Shown here: piece after piece, positions 1 to 8,646 of the stretch
Position numbering within the stretch: the first letter of the stretch is position 1
Layout: the number at the start of each line of letters is the position of its first letter
DNA from: JBBDMX01 sp040878035
GTDB lineage: Bacteria > Planctomycetota > Phycisphaerae > Phycisphaerales > Phycisphaeraceae
DNA: 64,000 nt
Assembly: GCA_040878035.1 (NCBI GenBank)
Contig: JBBDMX010000096.1
Location: 3,053-67,052 of the forward strand
Direction of reading: 5' to 3'
Made by a program: the position numbers and the translations under genes
Notes under the pieces: generated by a model
What the model was told of the DNA's origin: nothing
The model's database searches: none
What the model saw: only the letters and a program-made list of their open reading frames with translations

Positions 1-58
1 ACGGAAATCAAGGGCTGATGGACGAGCAAACTGTTGGTATGGTATCCTAGTAGTTGAA

Positions 59-880
59 ATGCCGTCGTCTACCCCATGTCGTCTGTGCCGCAGCGAGGCC
101 CAAGCCAAGTTTGCGCTGACAGTTCTGGGCAAACATCGGGTCTGGTACTTTGAATGCACTAACTGCCAATCCCTACAGTCAGAGGAGCCGCACTGGCTGA
201 ATGAGGCATATGCGAATGCGACTCGCCCATTGGATCTAGGCACCGCAAAGCGGGCCCTGTGGGCGAGAACTATCATCTTCTTTCTTTGGCGTCTGTTTTC
301 CCTGCCTAAGGATGGGAGACTCGTGGACTGGGGAGGAGGCGACGGTCTCTTGGTCAGGCTGCTGCGCGACACCGGCATTAATGCCCTGTTGGCAGACAAA
401 TATACCGACAACACATACGCGATCGGCTTCGATGACGATGGGACGTGCCCTGTATCAATGATCACCGCATTTGAGGTTTGGGAACATCTGGCCGATCCTG
501 CGAGCGAGATAGCAGCGGGGTTCGCCCGCAAGCCACATCTTTATCTTCTGTCGACCACCCTCTACAACGACGACGACGATAAGTGGCCTTATCTGGCGCC
601 CAATACTGGGCGGCACGTGTTCTTCTATTCACGGAGGGCCATGTCATACATTGCAGTGAAATACGGCTACCAATCGATTGCCATGGATACTTACACGCTG
701 TTCTACAAGTCCGCCCCACAAGGTCGGATCAGCAAAGCCCTCCTGAAGTGGCTGATGCGAAACCGCTACCAGCGCGCCAAGGATGTTCTATTCGCCCTGG
801 CCCGGAAAGGCCGCCGGCCGGAAGATACGCCTGCAACGGTCCATGAGCGGCTCACAGAACGGCACGCTGCCGAGCAATAA
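59..880 (+). CDS. zinc-ribbon class I SAM-dependent methyltransferase
   Basis: A 273-residue cytoplasmic protein. The N-terminus carries two CxxC pairs (C7/C10 and C33/C36) that should bind zinc, followed by a SAM-binding motif I, VDWGGGDG, at about residues 89-96, and an acidic stretch FEVWEHL typical of the post-II region of Methyltransf_11/23 proteins. The C-terminal GRHVFFYSRRAM segment resembles methyltransferases found in sugar and polysaccharide gene clusters. The acceptor cannot be read from sequence. It opens a same-strand run of sulfotransferase and glycosyltransferase genes, so a sugar or a glycan tail is a likely substrate (inference). Confidence 0.8.
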   Translation: MPSSTPCRLCRSEAQAKFALTVLGKHRVWYFECTNCQSLQSEEPHWLNEAYANATRPLDLGTAKRALWARTIIFFLWRLFSLPKDGRLVDWGGGDGLLVRLLRDTGINALLADKYTDNTYAIGFDDDGTCPVSMITAFEVWEHLADPASEIAAGFARKPHLYLLSTTLYNDDDDKWPYLAPNTGRHVFFYSRRAMSYIAVKYGYQSIAMDTYTLFYKSAPQGRISKALLKWLMRNRYQRAKDVLFALARKGRRPEDTPATVHERLTERHAAEQ

Positions 881-955
881 TTAACTCAGAAGCAGCTGTA
901 CCGACGGGATATTGGTGGGCCAGCACTGTCGGCAGCGGCGGATCACTCGCTGATC

Positions 956-1801
956 ATGAATCACCATAGCAATGATCTCGTGCGAGCATTCATCGTCGGG
1001 TGTCCGCGCTCCGGCACGACCTTACTCCAATCACTGCTCGCCGCCCATTCCAAGGTGATTTCGTTCCCTGAGACCCAATTCTTTCGACGCCTCGAGCCCT
1101 CTAAGCCCCTTTTCAGGAAGCTCAAGGTGATTGGGACTCGCGCTGCTCGGGCGCGAATGATCCGATTTCTCGGTGAGATGGACGCCGACGATCTACTGCC
1201 CATGGTGCCCCGGTATGCAGTGCTCAAGACGCAGTACATCCGCGCATTTGTGGCGATACTTGACACGCTTGCTCGCCGCGGGGACAAGGATTGTTGGATC
1301 GAGAAATCACCGAAGCATCTCGATCAGATTCCGCTGATCACCCGAACCGTGGCAAACTGCAGATTTATCCATCTTCTGCGCGAGGGTTCGGCGTCGGTTG
1401 CGTCACTGATAGATGCATCTCGAAAATACGGCGGTGCCTGGCACGGCCCAACCACTATCGATGGTTGTATCGCTGAATATAATCATTCAGTGGAAGTGAG
1501 TCGGCGGTATATCGGCACGAAGTACCATTGTTTTGTTCGATATGAGAGTGTGGTGCAGCAAACAGACGTCGAGCTGGAGCGAATCTTCGACTTTCTTGGT
1601 ATCACCATGGAACCTGACCTCGCGAAGCGGCAAAGCGAGGTGGCCGCCAAATTGATTCGCCCCGAGGAGAAATGGAAAAGCAACGTGCAGGCCGGCGGAG
1701 TTTTTGCTGTTGCCTCCAAGTTTGAGAGCCTCTTTACAGAACAGGAACGTTCGTACGTCCAATCACGTCTTGCCGATGCGTCGGCGTTTCCTGCAAATTG
1801 A
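956..1801 (+). CDS. PAPS-dependent sulfotransferase
   Basis: 281 residues. The 5'-phosphosulfate-binding loop GCPRSGTT (residues 15-22) is at the N-terminus, and a 3'-phosphate-binding-like segment follows further on (LLREGSASVASLIDASRK). This is the Sulfotransfer_1/3 fold, which moves sulfate from PAPS to a hydroxyl or amino group. Its TGA overlaps the ATG of the next glycosyltransferase by one base (TGATG), so the two are translationally coupled. With the second sulfotransferase at 13512-14408 it suggests that the glycan made by this locus is sulfated. Confidence 0.85.
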   Translation: MNHHSNDLVRAFIVGCPRSGTTLLQSLLAAHSKVISFPETQFFRRLEPSKPLFRKLKVIGTRAARARMIRFLGEMDADDLLPMVPRYAVLKTQYIRAFVAILDTLARRGDKDCWIEKSPKHLDQIPLITRTVANCRFIHLLREGSASVASLIDASRKYGGAWHGPTTIDGCIAEYNHSVEVSRRYIGTKYHCFVRYESVVQQTDVELERIFDFLGITMEPDLAKRQSEVAAKLIRPEEKWKSNVQAGGVFAVASKFESLFTEQERSYVQSRLADASAFPAN

Positions 1802-3057
1802 TGGAAACCAATCCACGAATCCTCTTCGTCACATTTTCGCCACCGGTGCCAACCACGCACGGTGGCTGCCAGCGGACGAACTTGCTGCTACGGGCTCTGC
1901 AGTCTTACGGCGATGTCGAAATGATGCTGTTGCGCGGTCCGGCACGATTGGATCCGGAGGTACGCCGGACGATGGAAGAGGATTTCGGTCTAGTAGCAGG
2001 CTTCGAGCTGTCGACTGCGGGAATGCAACGGCCCTGGCGATGGTTTCGGCCACTCCGTGCGCCGCTAGTGGACAAAATGGCGCACAACCTGGGCCGCCGG
2101 CAAGCTGATTATCGCCCCGATGCCGCCCCCTTGGAGTGGATACGCCAACGCACGGCGACGCGGCCATACGATGTGATCGTTGGGCGGTACCTGCGCCCGA
2201 CAGTGAAATCCGGAGCGCTGAACTTCTCACCCGTGGTCGTGGACGTAGACGACTTGGATTATCGCGTGTATGAAACGCGTGCCAATCTGCCCGACCAGAC
2301 ATGGTTGAGCCGGATCATCATGAATCGGCAGGCGCACCAGTTGCGCCAATTGATACCGTCGCTTTTGAGAGCGGCGACTCATGTGTGGTATACCAATGAG
2401 GCCGATCAAAAACGGATGCCGCACCCGTCGGCCTCAATCTTACCCAATATCCCGTTTGTCAAGCGGGGTGAACCGACAGTCAGCATTTGCCCCTTCACGA
2501 AGGACAATCAGACGATCCTGTTCGTGGGAACGCTGTCATTCGCTCCTAATGCACGTGGGATCGACCGGTTTGTGGAGAGGGTTTGGCCGCAGATTTTTGC
2601 CGCGCGGCCGGAGACGCGGTTTCGTGTCGTGGGTGGGGGAATGAGTCAGAATCAACGTCGGCGTTGGGCTCAGGTGCCGGGAGTTGAACCGGTGGGCTTT
2701 GTCGACGATTTGCGTGAGGCATACGCGTCGTGCCTGTTCACTGTGGCCCCGCTGTTTGAAGGTGGAGGTACCAAGATCAAGGTGCTGGAGTCTTATCGTT
2801 TCGGCAGAGCATGCCTGGCGACTCGCCACAGTCATGTCGGGTTCGCGCAGGCATTGCCGGCGAATGAAGCGGTTATGGTGGCCGAGAGCGATGCGGACTT
2901 GGCTGGCCGCGCGATCCAGATGCTTGGTGATCCGCTCCGATGCCAGGCTATGGCGGAACGCGGTGCCGCCAACGTCGCGCGGTGGTTCTCCTACTCCGAG
3001 TTTGAACGCATTGTCCACGATACGCTCGACCATCTTCTCAAGCGCCAGCACAAGTGA
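1801..3057 (+). CDS. GT4-like glycosyltransferase (paralog A)
   Basis: 418 residues from the ATG at 1801, which shares its first base with the preceding stop; an in-frame TTG at 1798 is less likely. The C-terminal Rossmann domain starts with ILFVGTLSFAPNARGID and contains EGGGTKIKVLESYRFGR, the nucleotide-sugar-binding region of GT-B (GT4/Glyco_trans_1_4) enzymes. It closely resembles the protein at 4664-5941: both have an (R)QRT segment near the N-terminus, PYD-V-RY, LPNIP and GGGTKIKVLES. The pair flanks a flippase gene, so successive sugar additions to a lipid-linked repeat unit are likely. Donor and acceptor are unknown. Confidence 0.85.
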   Translation: METNPRILFVTFSPPVPTTHGGCQRTNLLLRALQSYGDVEMMLLRGPARLDPEVRRTMEEDFGLVAGFELSTAGMQRPWRWFRPLRAPLVDKMAHNLGRRQADYRPDAAPLEWIRQRTATRPYDVIVGRYLRPTVKSGALNFSPVVVDVDDLDYRVYETRANLPDQTWLSRIIMNRQAHQLRQLIPSLLRAATHVWYTNEADQKRMPHPSASILPNIPFVKRGEPTVSICPFTKDNQTILFVGTLSFAPNARGIDRFVERVWPQIFAARPETRFRVVGGGMSQNQRRRWAQVPGVEPVGFVDDLREAYASCLFTVAPLFEGGGTKIKVLESYRFGRACLATRHSHVGFAQALPANEAVMVAESDADLAGRAIQMLGDPLRCQAMAERGAANVARWFSYSEFERIVHDTLDHLLKRQHK

Positions 3058-3081
3058 CGTGCAAAGCCAATCAACTATCAT

Positions 3082-4662
3082 GTGAGTCCACCCGAGCAGG
3101 TCGCATGCTCATTGGAGGCCCGGCGTTTGCGCCAATCGACTCGGCTGATTCTGAACACCGGGGCGACCTTTGGCCGCATGGCCCTCACGGTGGGCATCGG
3201 CTTGGTCACCACACGCCTGTTCCTAACGGCGTTGGGCCAGGTGGATTTCGGCTTAGTCAGCACGCTGGGTGCCACTGGGGCACTGCTGACGGTGGTGACG
3301 GCGGCGTTGACCGCCAGCACACAGCGACACCTGGCCTATGACATCGGTCGTGGCGACCGGCAAGGCCTTTCACGGACCTTCAGTTCGGCGCTGGTGGTAT
3401 TCGCGGCGTGCGGGCTGGCGCTGTGGGCGATTGGTGTCGCGCTGACGCCGGTGGTCTTGCAGGTCTTGACCATTCCCCCGGACCGTGCCGGCGCCGCCTG
3501 GTGGGTCTACCAGATGACGCTGGCGGCCCTGGCGACGACGGTCGTGCTCACGCCGTTCCGCGGCATGTTCGCCGCCCACCAGGAACTGTTCTTCAGCAGT
3601 ATCTTGGACGTGCTGGGCTCGATTCTGCGCCTGGCGGTGATCCTGGGTCTGTTTGTCGTGCCTTGGGACCGAATGGCCAGCTACGCCGTGCTGAATCTGC
3701 TGGCGCAGATCGCCTTGTCGATTATCACGGTGATGTGGAGCCTGTGGCGATATCCCGGGAGCCGGCCCAGGCGATCGGCGGTCTCCTGGCCGGACATGAA
3801 GGGGCTGATGAGCTTTGCCGGGTGGTCGCTATTCGGCAGCCTGGCGTGGTCGTTGCGTCAGCAAGGGGCGGTGCTGCTGATCAATCTGCGATTCGGCCCG
3901 GCCGTGAACGCCGGCTATGCCATCGCCGCGCAGTTGGTGGCGTATGCGGGCAATCTCAGCGGTGCGATCATCCGGGCGGTGCAGCCGGCGATTGTCTCCC
4001 TGGAAGCCAAAGGCAGCCGGCGGCATGTGCATCAGTTGGTGATTGTCACCGGCAAGTACATCGCGCTGATACTGGGGCTGCTGTTTGTGCCTCTCTGGCT
4101 GGAAACGCCGGCAATCCTGCACCTATGGCTGGGCCAGGTGCCCGAGCATGCGGTGGTGCTCACCCGTGTTGCCCTGATCTGGGTGCTGCTGGGCGCCATG
4201 GGCTTTGGCTACGGCACGGCGTTGCAGGCGACGGGGGACATCGGCTGGTTTACACGCATTACTTTGCTGCTGGCCGCCACGTCGCTGGCCCTGGCGGTTT
4301 TTGCGGTCTATGTGCTGAATCTGGGGCCGTGGGCCGTGCCGGGAGCGACGGTGGTGTTGGTGCTGGTTCAACTGGTCCTGCAGGTGCGCCTGATTGGTCG
4401 GCGAATCGAGTTGCCGCCGTCGGTGTGGATGAGGGGCGTACTCTGGCGCGTGCTGATGGTGGCGGTCCCGGCCGGCGCCGCGGCGACGATCCTGCGGCTG
4501 GCGCTGGACGGACCCTGGCGTATACTGGCGGTGGTGGTGGCCTACAACGCGATCGCGCTGCCGTTGATCTGGATGGTGGGCATGGAAAGATGGGAGCAGC
4601 AGCAGTTCTTGCGCATTGCCGGCGCCGCTTGGAGTCGATTGGGGTGGGGTGCGCGAGCATGA
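3082..4662 (+). CDS. Wzx-type polysaccharide flippase (MATE/MOP superfamily)
   Basis: 526 residues starting with GTG. About 12-14 hydrophobic helices span the protein, with charged cytoplasmic loops (for example the segment around SWPDMKGLMSFAGWSLFGSLAW), as in RfbX/Wzx exporters of lipid-linked oligosaccharides. It would flip undecaprenyl-PP-linked repeat units across the inner membrane. It lies between two paralogous glycosyltransferases and its stop overlaps the region just before the next ATG (4664), so this is one transcription unit. The GTG start is only 24 bases after the preceding stop. Confidence 0.85.
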   Translation: MSPPEQVACSLEARRLRQSTRLILNTGATFGRMALTVGIGLVTTRLFLTALGQVDFGLVSTLGATGALLTVVTAALTASTQRHLAYDIGRGDRQGLSRTFSSALVVFAACGLALWAIGVALTPVVLQVLTIPPDRAGAAWWVYQMTLAALATTVVLTPFRGMFAAHQELFFSSILDVLGSILRLAVILGLFVVPWDRMASYAVLNLLAQIALSIITVMWSLWRYPGSRPRRSAVSWPDMKGLMSFAGWSLFGSLAWSLRQQGAVLLINLRFGPAVNAGYAIAAQLVAYAGNLSGAIIRAVQPAIVSLEAKGSRRHVHQLVIVTGKYIALILGLLFVPLWLETPAILHLWLGQVPEHAVVLTRVALIWVLLGAMGFGYGTALQATGDIGWFTRITLLLAATSLALAVFAVYVLNLGPWAVPGATVVLVLVQLVLQVRLIGRRIELPPSVWMRGVLWRVLMVAVPAGAAATILRLALDGPWRILAVVVAYNAIALPLIWMVGMERWEQQQFLRIAGAAWSRLGWGARA

Positions 4663-4663
4663 T

Positions 4664-5941
4664 ATGCGAATCCTTCTGATTACCGGCAGTTCGCCCACAC
4701 CTCCCACCAGCGGCGACCGTCAGCGCACGGACATGATTTACCGTGCCTTGCAGCGTGTGGGCGAGACGGACCTGTTGCTGTTTCGTGATGAGGCGGGGAT
4801 GGGTGAGGGGGCGCTGGAGCGGCTGAGGCAGGGCTATGGGCTGGTGGGGCAGATGGCGCCGCCGCCGCGGGGGCGCAGGGGATGGTGGCGGGTGGCGCGC
4901 CCGCTGGCGCCGGGGATGGTGGATCGGCTGGCATATCACCTGGGTTCGATGAGGCAGACGATGTCGCCGAATCCCGCGATGGCGGATTACCTGGCGTCTA
5001 TACTGGCCGCCAAGCCCTATGACCTGGTGGTGTCGCGGTACATCTGGCCCGGGCTGTGGTCGGCGCCTTGGCGGCATCGGCCGACGATTATCGACATCGA
5101 TGGCTATCCGCCGCAGGTGTATGCCCGGCGGCTGGCGTGGGAGCGGCCCAACGTCGCGGCGCGGCTGCTGCTGCGTCATCACCTTCGTCAGACCAGTCGG
5201 TTGTTGCCCCCGTTGCTGCGGCAAGCTCGCCACCTGTGGGTAGCGAATCCGCATGATCGGGCCGAGATCGACCATCCGTCGGTTTCCTTGCTGCCCAACA
5301 TTCCATATCAGCCCCAGGGCCAGCTTGTCTCGGCCTGCCCGCCCGGTGCCGATCCGCAGCGGATCACGATGGTAGGGTCGTTGAATCATCCGCCAAATAT
5401 CGACGGCCTGAGCTTCTTTCTGGCGCAGATATGGCCGGGGATACGGCAGGCGCGGTCGGGTGCCCGCCTGAGCATTGTTGGACGAGGATTGAGCGAATCG
5501 TTGCGTAACAACTGGTCGGCGCAGGCCGGCGTCGAGGTTGTGGGCGCTGTTTCCGATGTGCGTCCCGCCTATGCCGACAGTTCGTTTTCGGTCGTGCCGC
5601 TGTTCACGGGCGGCGGGACGAAGATCAAGGTTCTCGAGTCGCTGATGTATGGTCGGACGTGCGTGGTAAGTACCTATGCGTTGCGCGGCTACGAGCATGT
5701 GCTGAGGGATGCCGAGGCGCTACTGGTGGCGGACAAGCCGGACGATATGGTCGGAGCGTGCCTTAGGCTGATGGACCAGCCGGCCTACCGCGACGCACTG
5801 GCGTCACGCGGCAGAGCACTGGTGCAACAGCATTACTCGTTCGACGCATTCGCCAGCGTCGTAGGCCAGACGGTTCAGAACGTGGTGTCGAAACAGCCTG
5901 GCGAGCCGCGTTTCACTCCGCCGCCGGGCCGCCGGCCATGA
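4664..5941 (+). CDS. GT4-like glycosyltransferase (paralog B)
   Basis: 425 residues. The start is set at the ATG giving MRILLITGSSP, two bases after the flippase stop; an upstream in-frame ATG would add 16 residues that overlap the flippase. GT-B fold: N-terminal RQRTDMIYRALQ, central NPHDRAEIDHPSVSLLPNIPY, C-terminal FTGGGTKIKVLESLMYGRTCV. It is a near paralog of the protein at 1801-3057. Its 3' end overlaps the convergent gene 5913-7100 by 29 bp. Confidence 0.85.
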   Translation: MRILLITGSSPTPPTSGDRQRTDMIYRALQRVGETDLLLFRDEAGMGEGALERLRQGYGLVGQMAPPPRGRRGWWRVARPLAPGMVDRLAYHLGSMRQTMSPNPAMADYLASILAAKPYDLVVSRYIWPGLWSAPWRHRPTIIDIDGYPPQVYARRLAWERPNVAARLLLRHHLRQTSRLLPPLLRQARHLWVANPHDRAEIDHPSVSLLPNIPYQPQGQLVSACPPGADPQRITMVGSLNHPPNIDGLSFFLAQIWPGIRQARSGARLSIVGRGLSESLRNNWSAQAGVEVVGAVSDVRPAYADSSFSVVPLFTGGGTKIKVLESLMYGRTCVVSTYALRGYEHVLRDAEALLVADKPDDMVGACLRLMDQPAYRDALASRGRALVQQHYSFDAFASVVGQTVQNVVSKQPGEPRFTPPPGRRP

Positions 5942-7100
5942 TGCGGCGGAAGAGCCGTTCGTGTGCATCGAGGACGGCGGCGGTGCTGAAGCGGTCGACG
6001 ACTTTTTGGCGAGACGCCTGGCCGTGTCGGGCTGCGACTTGCGGGTCCGAAACGTAGGCCGCCAGAGCGTCGGCGATGAGCGCCGCATCGCGCGGCACAA
6101 GCCGTCCATGCACATCGTCGTCGATCAGGTCGGTCGTTCCCGAAATGGGTGTGGCAATGGAGGGCAAACCGCTGGCCATGGCTTCCATCAGGGCGTTGGG
6201 CATACCCTCATTGAGCGATGGGAGGGCAAAGACATCGGCGGCACGGTAGAGCGGGGCCATATCGGTGGTAAAGCCCTGCCAGTGCACCAGCGCGTCGATG
6301 CCCATGTTGCGGCGGATGTCGTTGATCTGGGCGGTATAAGGCGGATCGTTCTCCGGGCCTGCCAGGACAAGTTGGCACTCGAGACCGCGTTGCTTGAGCA
6401 GGCCGATGGCCTCGACCAGCAGGTGGGGGCTCTTGCGGCGGTTGATGCCGCCGGCAAAGAGCAGCGTGGGCAGGTCGCGCCAGCCCAGTTGCTCGCGCAG
6501 CGCCCGGCGTTCGGCGGCATCGGCAACCGGGCGAAACTGCTCAATATCCACCCCATTGGGAATCCAGGCGATCTTCGACTCCGGGATGCCGTACTCGCGA
6601 AGCTCGTCAACGATGGCCCGGCTGATGGCGATGATGGCCGAAAGTCGCTGGACCTTCTGGCGGCGCCGGCGGGAGAATCCCAGACGTGAGCGCCAACCGG
6701 GCTTGTCGGCCAAGTCGGAACGATGAGCGGCGAGCTTGATGACCGCCGGCAGGTCCCGTTTCTCGGCCACCAACGCCGGTTCAACCGTCATGGCAAAGCC
6801 TTGCAGGCCATGGAAGACATCGAATTCGCCGGCGTGGCGGGCCACCCACCTTCGGGCCACCATGACGAACCGGAGCTGATCCAGCGCCCCCATGCTTGAC
6901 TTGGCGATCAGGTGCTGCTGGGCGAAAAGCGGATACTGTTCCTGCGAGGGGTGGCCATGGGCCAGGACCAGGCGGAATCGGTCCGGGCCAGCCGCCGCAT
7001 AAAGGCGGTAAGCGGTCATGCCGGGCCCGCCGTAGTGCAGCCCCGACCCTTTGGGGGACCAGAGCAATACGCGGATGGGTTTGGGGGCTGGTGTGGTCAT
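5913..7100 (-). CDS. GT4 family glycosyltransferase
   Basis: 395 residues, a canonical retaining GT4 enzyme. An N-terminal Rossmann domain is followed by WIPNGVDIEQFRPV, FAGGINRRKSPHLLVEAI, and the EX7E donor-phosphate motif in LPSLNEGMPNALMEAMASGLPSIAT. It should transfer a sugar from an NDP donor to a glycan intermediate at the inner-membrane face. It is the first minus-strand gene after the plus-strand flippase unit, and the upstream 367 bp on its 5' side hold the phased 21-bp repeat array. Confidence 0.88.
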   Translation of the reverse strand: MTTPAPKPIRVLLWSPKGSGLHYGGPGMTAYRLYAAAGPDRFRLVLAHGHPSQEQYPLFAQQHLIAKSSMGALDQLRFVMVARRWVARHAGEFDVFHGLQGFAMTVEPALVAEKRDLPAVIKLAAHRSDLADKPGWRSRLGFSRRRRQKVQRLSAIIAISRAIVDELREYGIPESKIAWIPNGVDIEQFRPVADAAERRALREQLGWRDLPTLLFAGGINRRKSPHLLVEAIGLLKQRGLECQLVLAGPENDPPYTAQINDIRRNMGIDALVHWQGFTTDMAPLYRAADVFALPSLNEGMPNALMEAMASGLPSIATPISGTTDLIDDDVHGRLVPRDAALIADALAAYVSDPQVAARHGQASRQKVVDRFSTAAVLDAHERLFRRIMAGGPAAE

Positions 7101-7467
7101 CGCTCGAATTCGCGCGACGGCATTCTAACAGCCGTTGCAGGCGGAGGTTGGACGAAATCGGCCGGCGCGCACTCTTGTAAATTGCCGCGTTGCAATCGCT
7201 ATTTCCGGCGGTCAGATCGCTATTTCCTCCGGTCAACTCGCGAATTGGAGCGTTGAATTCGCGAGTTCCCCGGCTCAAATCGCCAAGTCCAAGGGGGAAC
7301 TCGCGAGTTGCTTCAAGGAACTCGCGTATTGCTCGGGGGAAATAGCGAATTCCCCGAGGGAGATGGCAATTGCAACGCCGCAACTCGCGATTGTGCACAC
7401 GGTAGTCGTCACGTCGTAACGAGGATGTGCGATCGGCCACTGTGCCTGGTGAAAATCTCGGATTGGA
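7101..7467. other. intergenic region holding a 21-bp-phased repeat array
   Basis: 367 bp between two minus-strand glycosyltransferase genes. No convincing gene was found. Most of it is the array annotated separately. Open frames exist on both strands across it only because 21 bp is a multiple of three, which yields seven-residue periodic translations in several frames. Confidence 0.7.
7193..7394. repeat. ten-unit array of degenerate TCGCGA palindromes at exact 21-bp spacing
   Basis: A six-base core related to TCGCGA recurs with its first T at 7196, 7217, 7238, 7259, 7280, 7301, 7322, 7343, 7364 and 7385, exactly 21 bp apart each time. Units read like AACTCGCGAATT or its complement AATTCGCGAGTT, separated by 9-10 bp of variable, often G/C-rich sequence. 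The cores are palindromic or nearly so (several units are degenerate, for example TAGCGA and TGGCAA). There are no conserved spacers of CRISPR type. Two turns of B-DNA is about 21 bp, so all cores face the same side of the helix. Confidence 0.85.
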
Positions 7468-8646
7468 CTAGCGCAGGCTGGGAGCGAACAAGTCATTAGC
7501 CGGATGCCCATTGATCGCACGTTCGATGATCTGTTGCTGTACCCGAGGGTTCCAGAGAAGATCGATGATGTGGCAACACCGCCGGCGCATCGCGGGTTGT
7601 GGCAGGGGGGATTGAGTCCAGCGATTGATCTGATTCGCGATGTCGGCCGTATCGCCGAGTTTGAAAAGACCGCCGTTGACGCCCGGGAGAATGGCTTCCC
7701 ACTCAGGCATCTGGTTATCGGCGTCGTCATGGGTGATGACCGGCACGCCGAACGTGAGCGCGTGCATGGCCGACAGGCCGACCTTGCCCGGCGCCACGCA
7801 AAGATTGGAGGCCCAGATGAGACGGCCGAGCACCGTCTCGTCGTAGCAGGCCCCATAAAAATGCACGCGCAAACCCAGGCGTTTGGCCTGCTCCTCCAGG
7901 CGGGGACGCTCCGGCCCGTCGCCCACGAGCAGCAGATCGGCTTCGTGGTCCTGTTTCTTCAGCAGGGCCATGGCGTCCAGCAGCAGGTCCAGCCGCCGCA
8001 CCGCTGTGAGGCGCGTTGTGCAGATAAGCATCGGGCGGGCACAATCGCCAAACAACTCCTGCCGAGTTTGCATCACGTCGGCTTCAGTCAGGCTTTGGCG
8101 AACCTCCAGATGCTTGTCATAGTCCAGGCTGTTGTAGATGACATGGATTTTGCGGTGGTCGAATCCCGAGTTGATGCCAATGATCTTGGCGACGTGCCCG
8201 TAGACCAGCAACCCATGCGCCAAGTGGTAGAAGCTGCGGCGCAGGAAGCCCTTGAATCCGCTTTCGGGGCGGATCCAACCATGGGTCCAGAACAGTACGC
8301 GCTTACCCGTCAGTCGGGCAAGTACGGCCCCCACCCAGGTGGTCGGCCAATACATGCTGCCCATGAAGATGATTGCGTCAAAGCGTCGGCTCAGCGCCAG
8401 TGAGAGGTTTTTCCATTGCACCAGCACGGGCCAGCGAATCCAGTGGCAGGGCGCTTTGACGAAGGGGATGTCCGTGGGGACCCACGGTTCGATCCCGACG
8501 TTTTCGACGTCCACCGTGTCGCCATAGAGGACGTACTTGTGACGGCCGTGGCGGTGAAGCGCCTCGAAGACAGGCCGCCGGTAATGCGGGAAGAAGTTGT
8601 AGCTGACCGCAACCCGCAAGGAAGCACAAGAGCCAAGGTCTTTCAC
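7468..8646 (-). CDS. GT4 family glycosyltransferase
   Basis: 392 residues. The N-terminal acceptor domain begins after a short hydrophilic leader with VAVSYNFFPHYRRPVF; the C-terminal donor domain has VIYNSLDYDKH, LLVGDGPERPRLEE and a GLSAMHALTFGVPVITHDD segment in place of a strict EX7E motif. It is a typical polysaccharide-cluster glycosyltransferase. The start overlaps the stop of the O-antigen ligase-like gene (8643-9974) by 4 bp, so they are cotranscribed. Confidence 0.85.
   Translation of the reverse strand: MKDLGSCASLRVAVSYNFFPHYRRPVFEALHRHGRHKYVLYGDTVDVENVGIEPWVPTDIPFVKAPCHWIRWPVLVQWKNLSLALSRRFDAIIFMGSMYWPTTWVGAVLARLTGKRVLFWTHGWIRPESGFKGFLRRSFYHLAHGLLVYGHVAKIIGINSGFDHRKIHVIYNSLDYDKHLEVRQSLTEADVMQTRQELFGDCARPMLICTTRLTAVRRLDLLLDAMALLKKQDHEADLLLVGDGPERPRLEEQAKRLGLRVHFYGACYDETVLGRLIWASNLCVAPGKVGLSAMHALTFGVPVITHDDADNQMPEWEAILPGVNGGLFKLGDTADIANQINRWTQSPLPQPAMRRRCCHIIDLLWNPRVQQQIIERAINGHPANDLFAPSLR

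Noticed and set aside
4259..5698. 479-codon minus-strand open frame
   Set aside because: Antisense to the flippase and glycosyltransferase genes; Arg/Pro/Gln-rich low-complexity translation.
7191..7400. CRISPR array
   Set aside because: The unit is 21 bp with a 6-10 bp degenerate core, and the gaps are similar in composition, not unique spacers of ~30 bp. No cas genes are present.
7135..7440. Heptad-repeat protein encoded by the phased array (open frames on both strands)
   Set aside because: The same periodicity appears in several frames on both strands and is a direct result of a 21-bp DNA period. No ribosome binding site or other coding evidence favours one frame.
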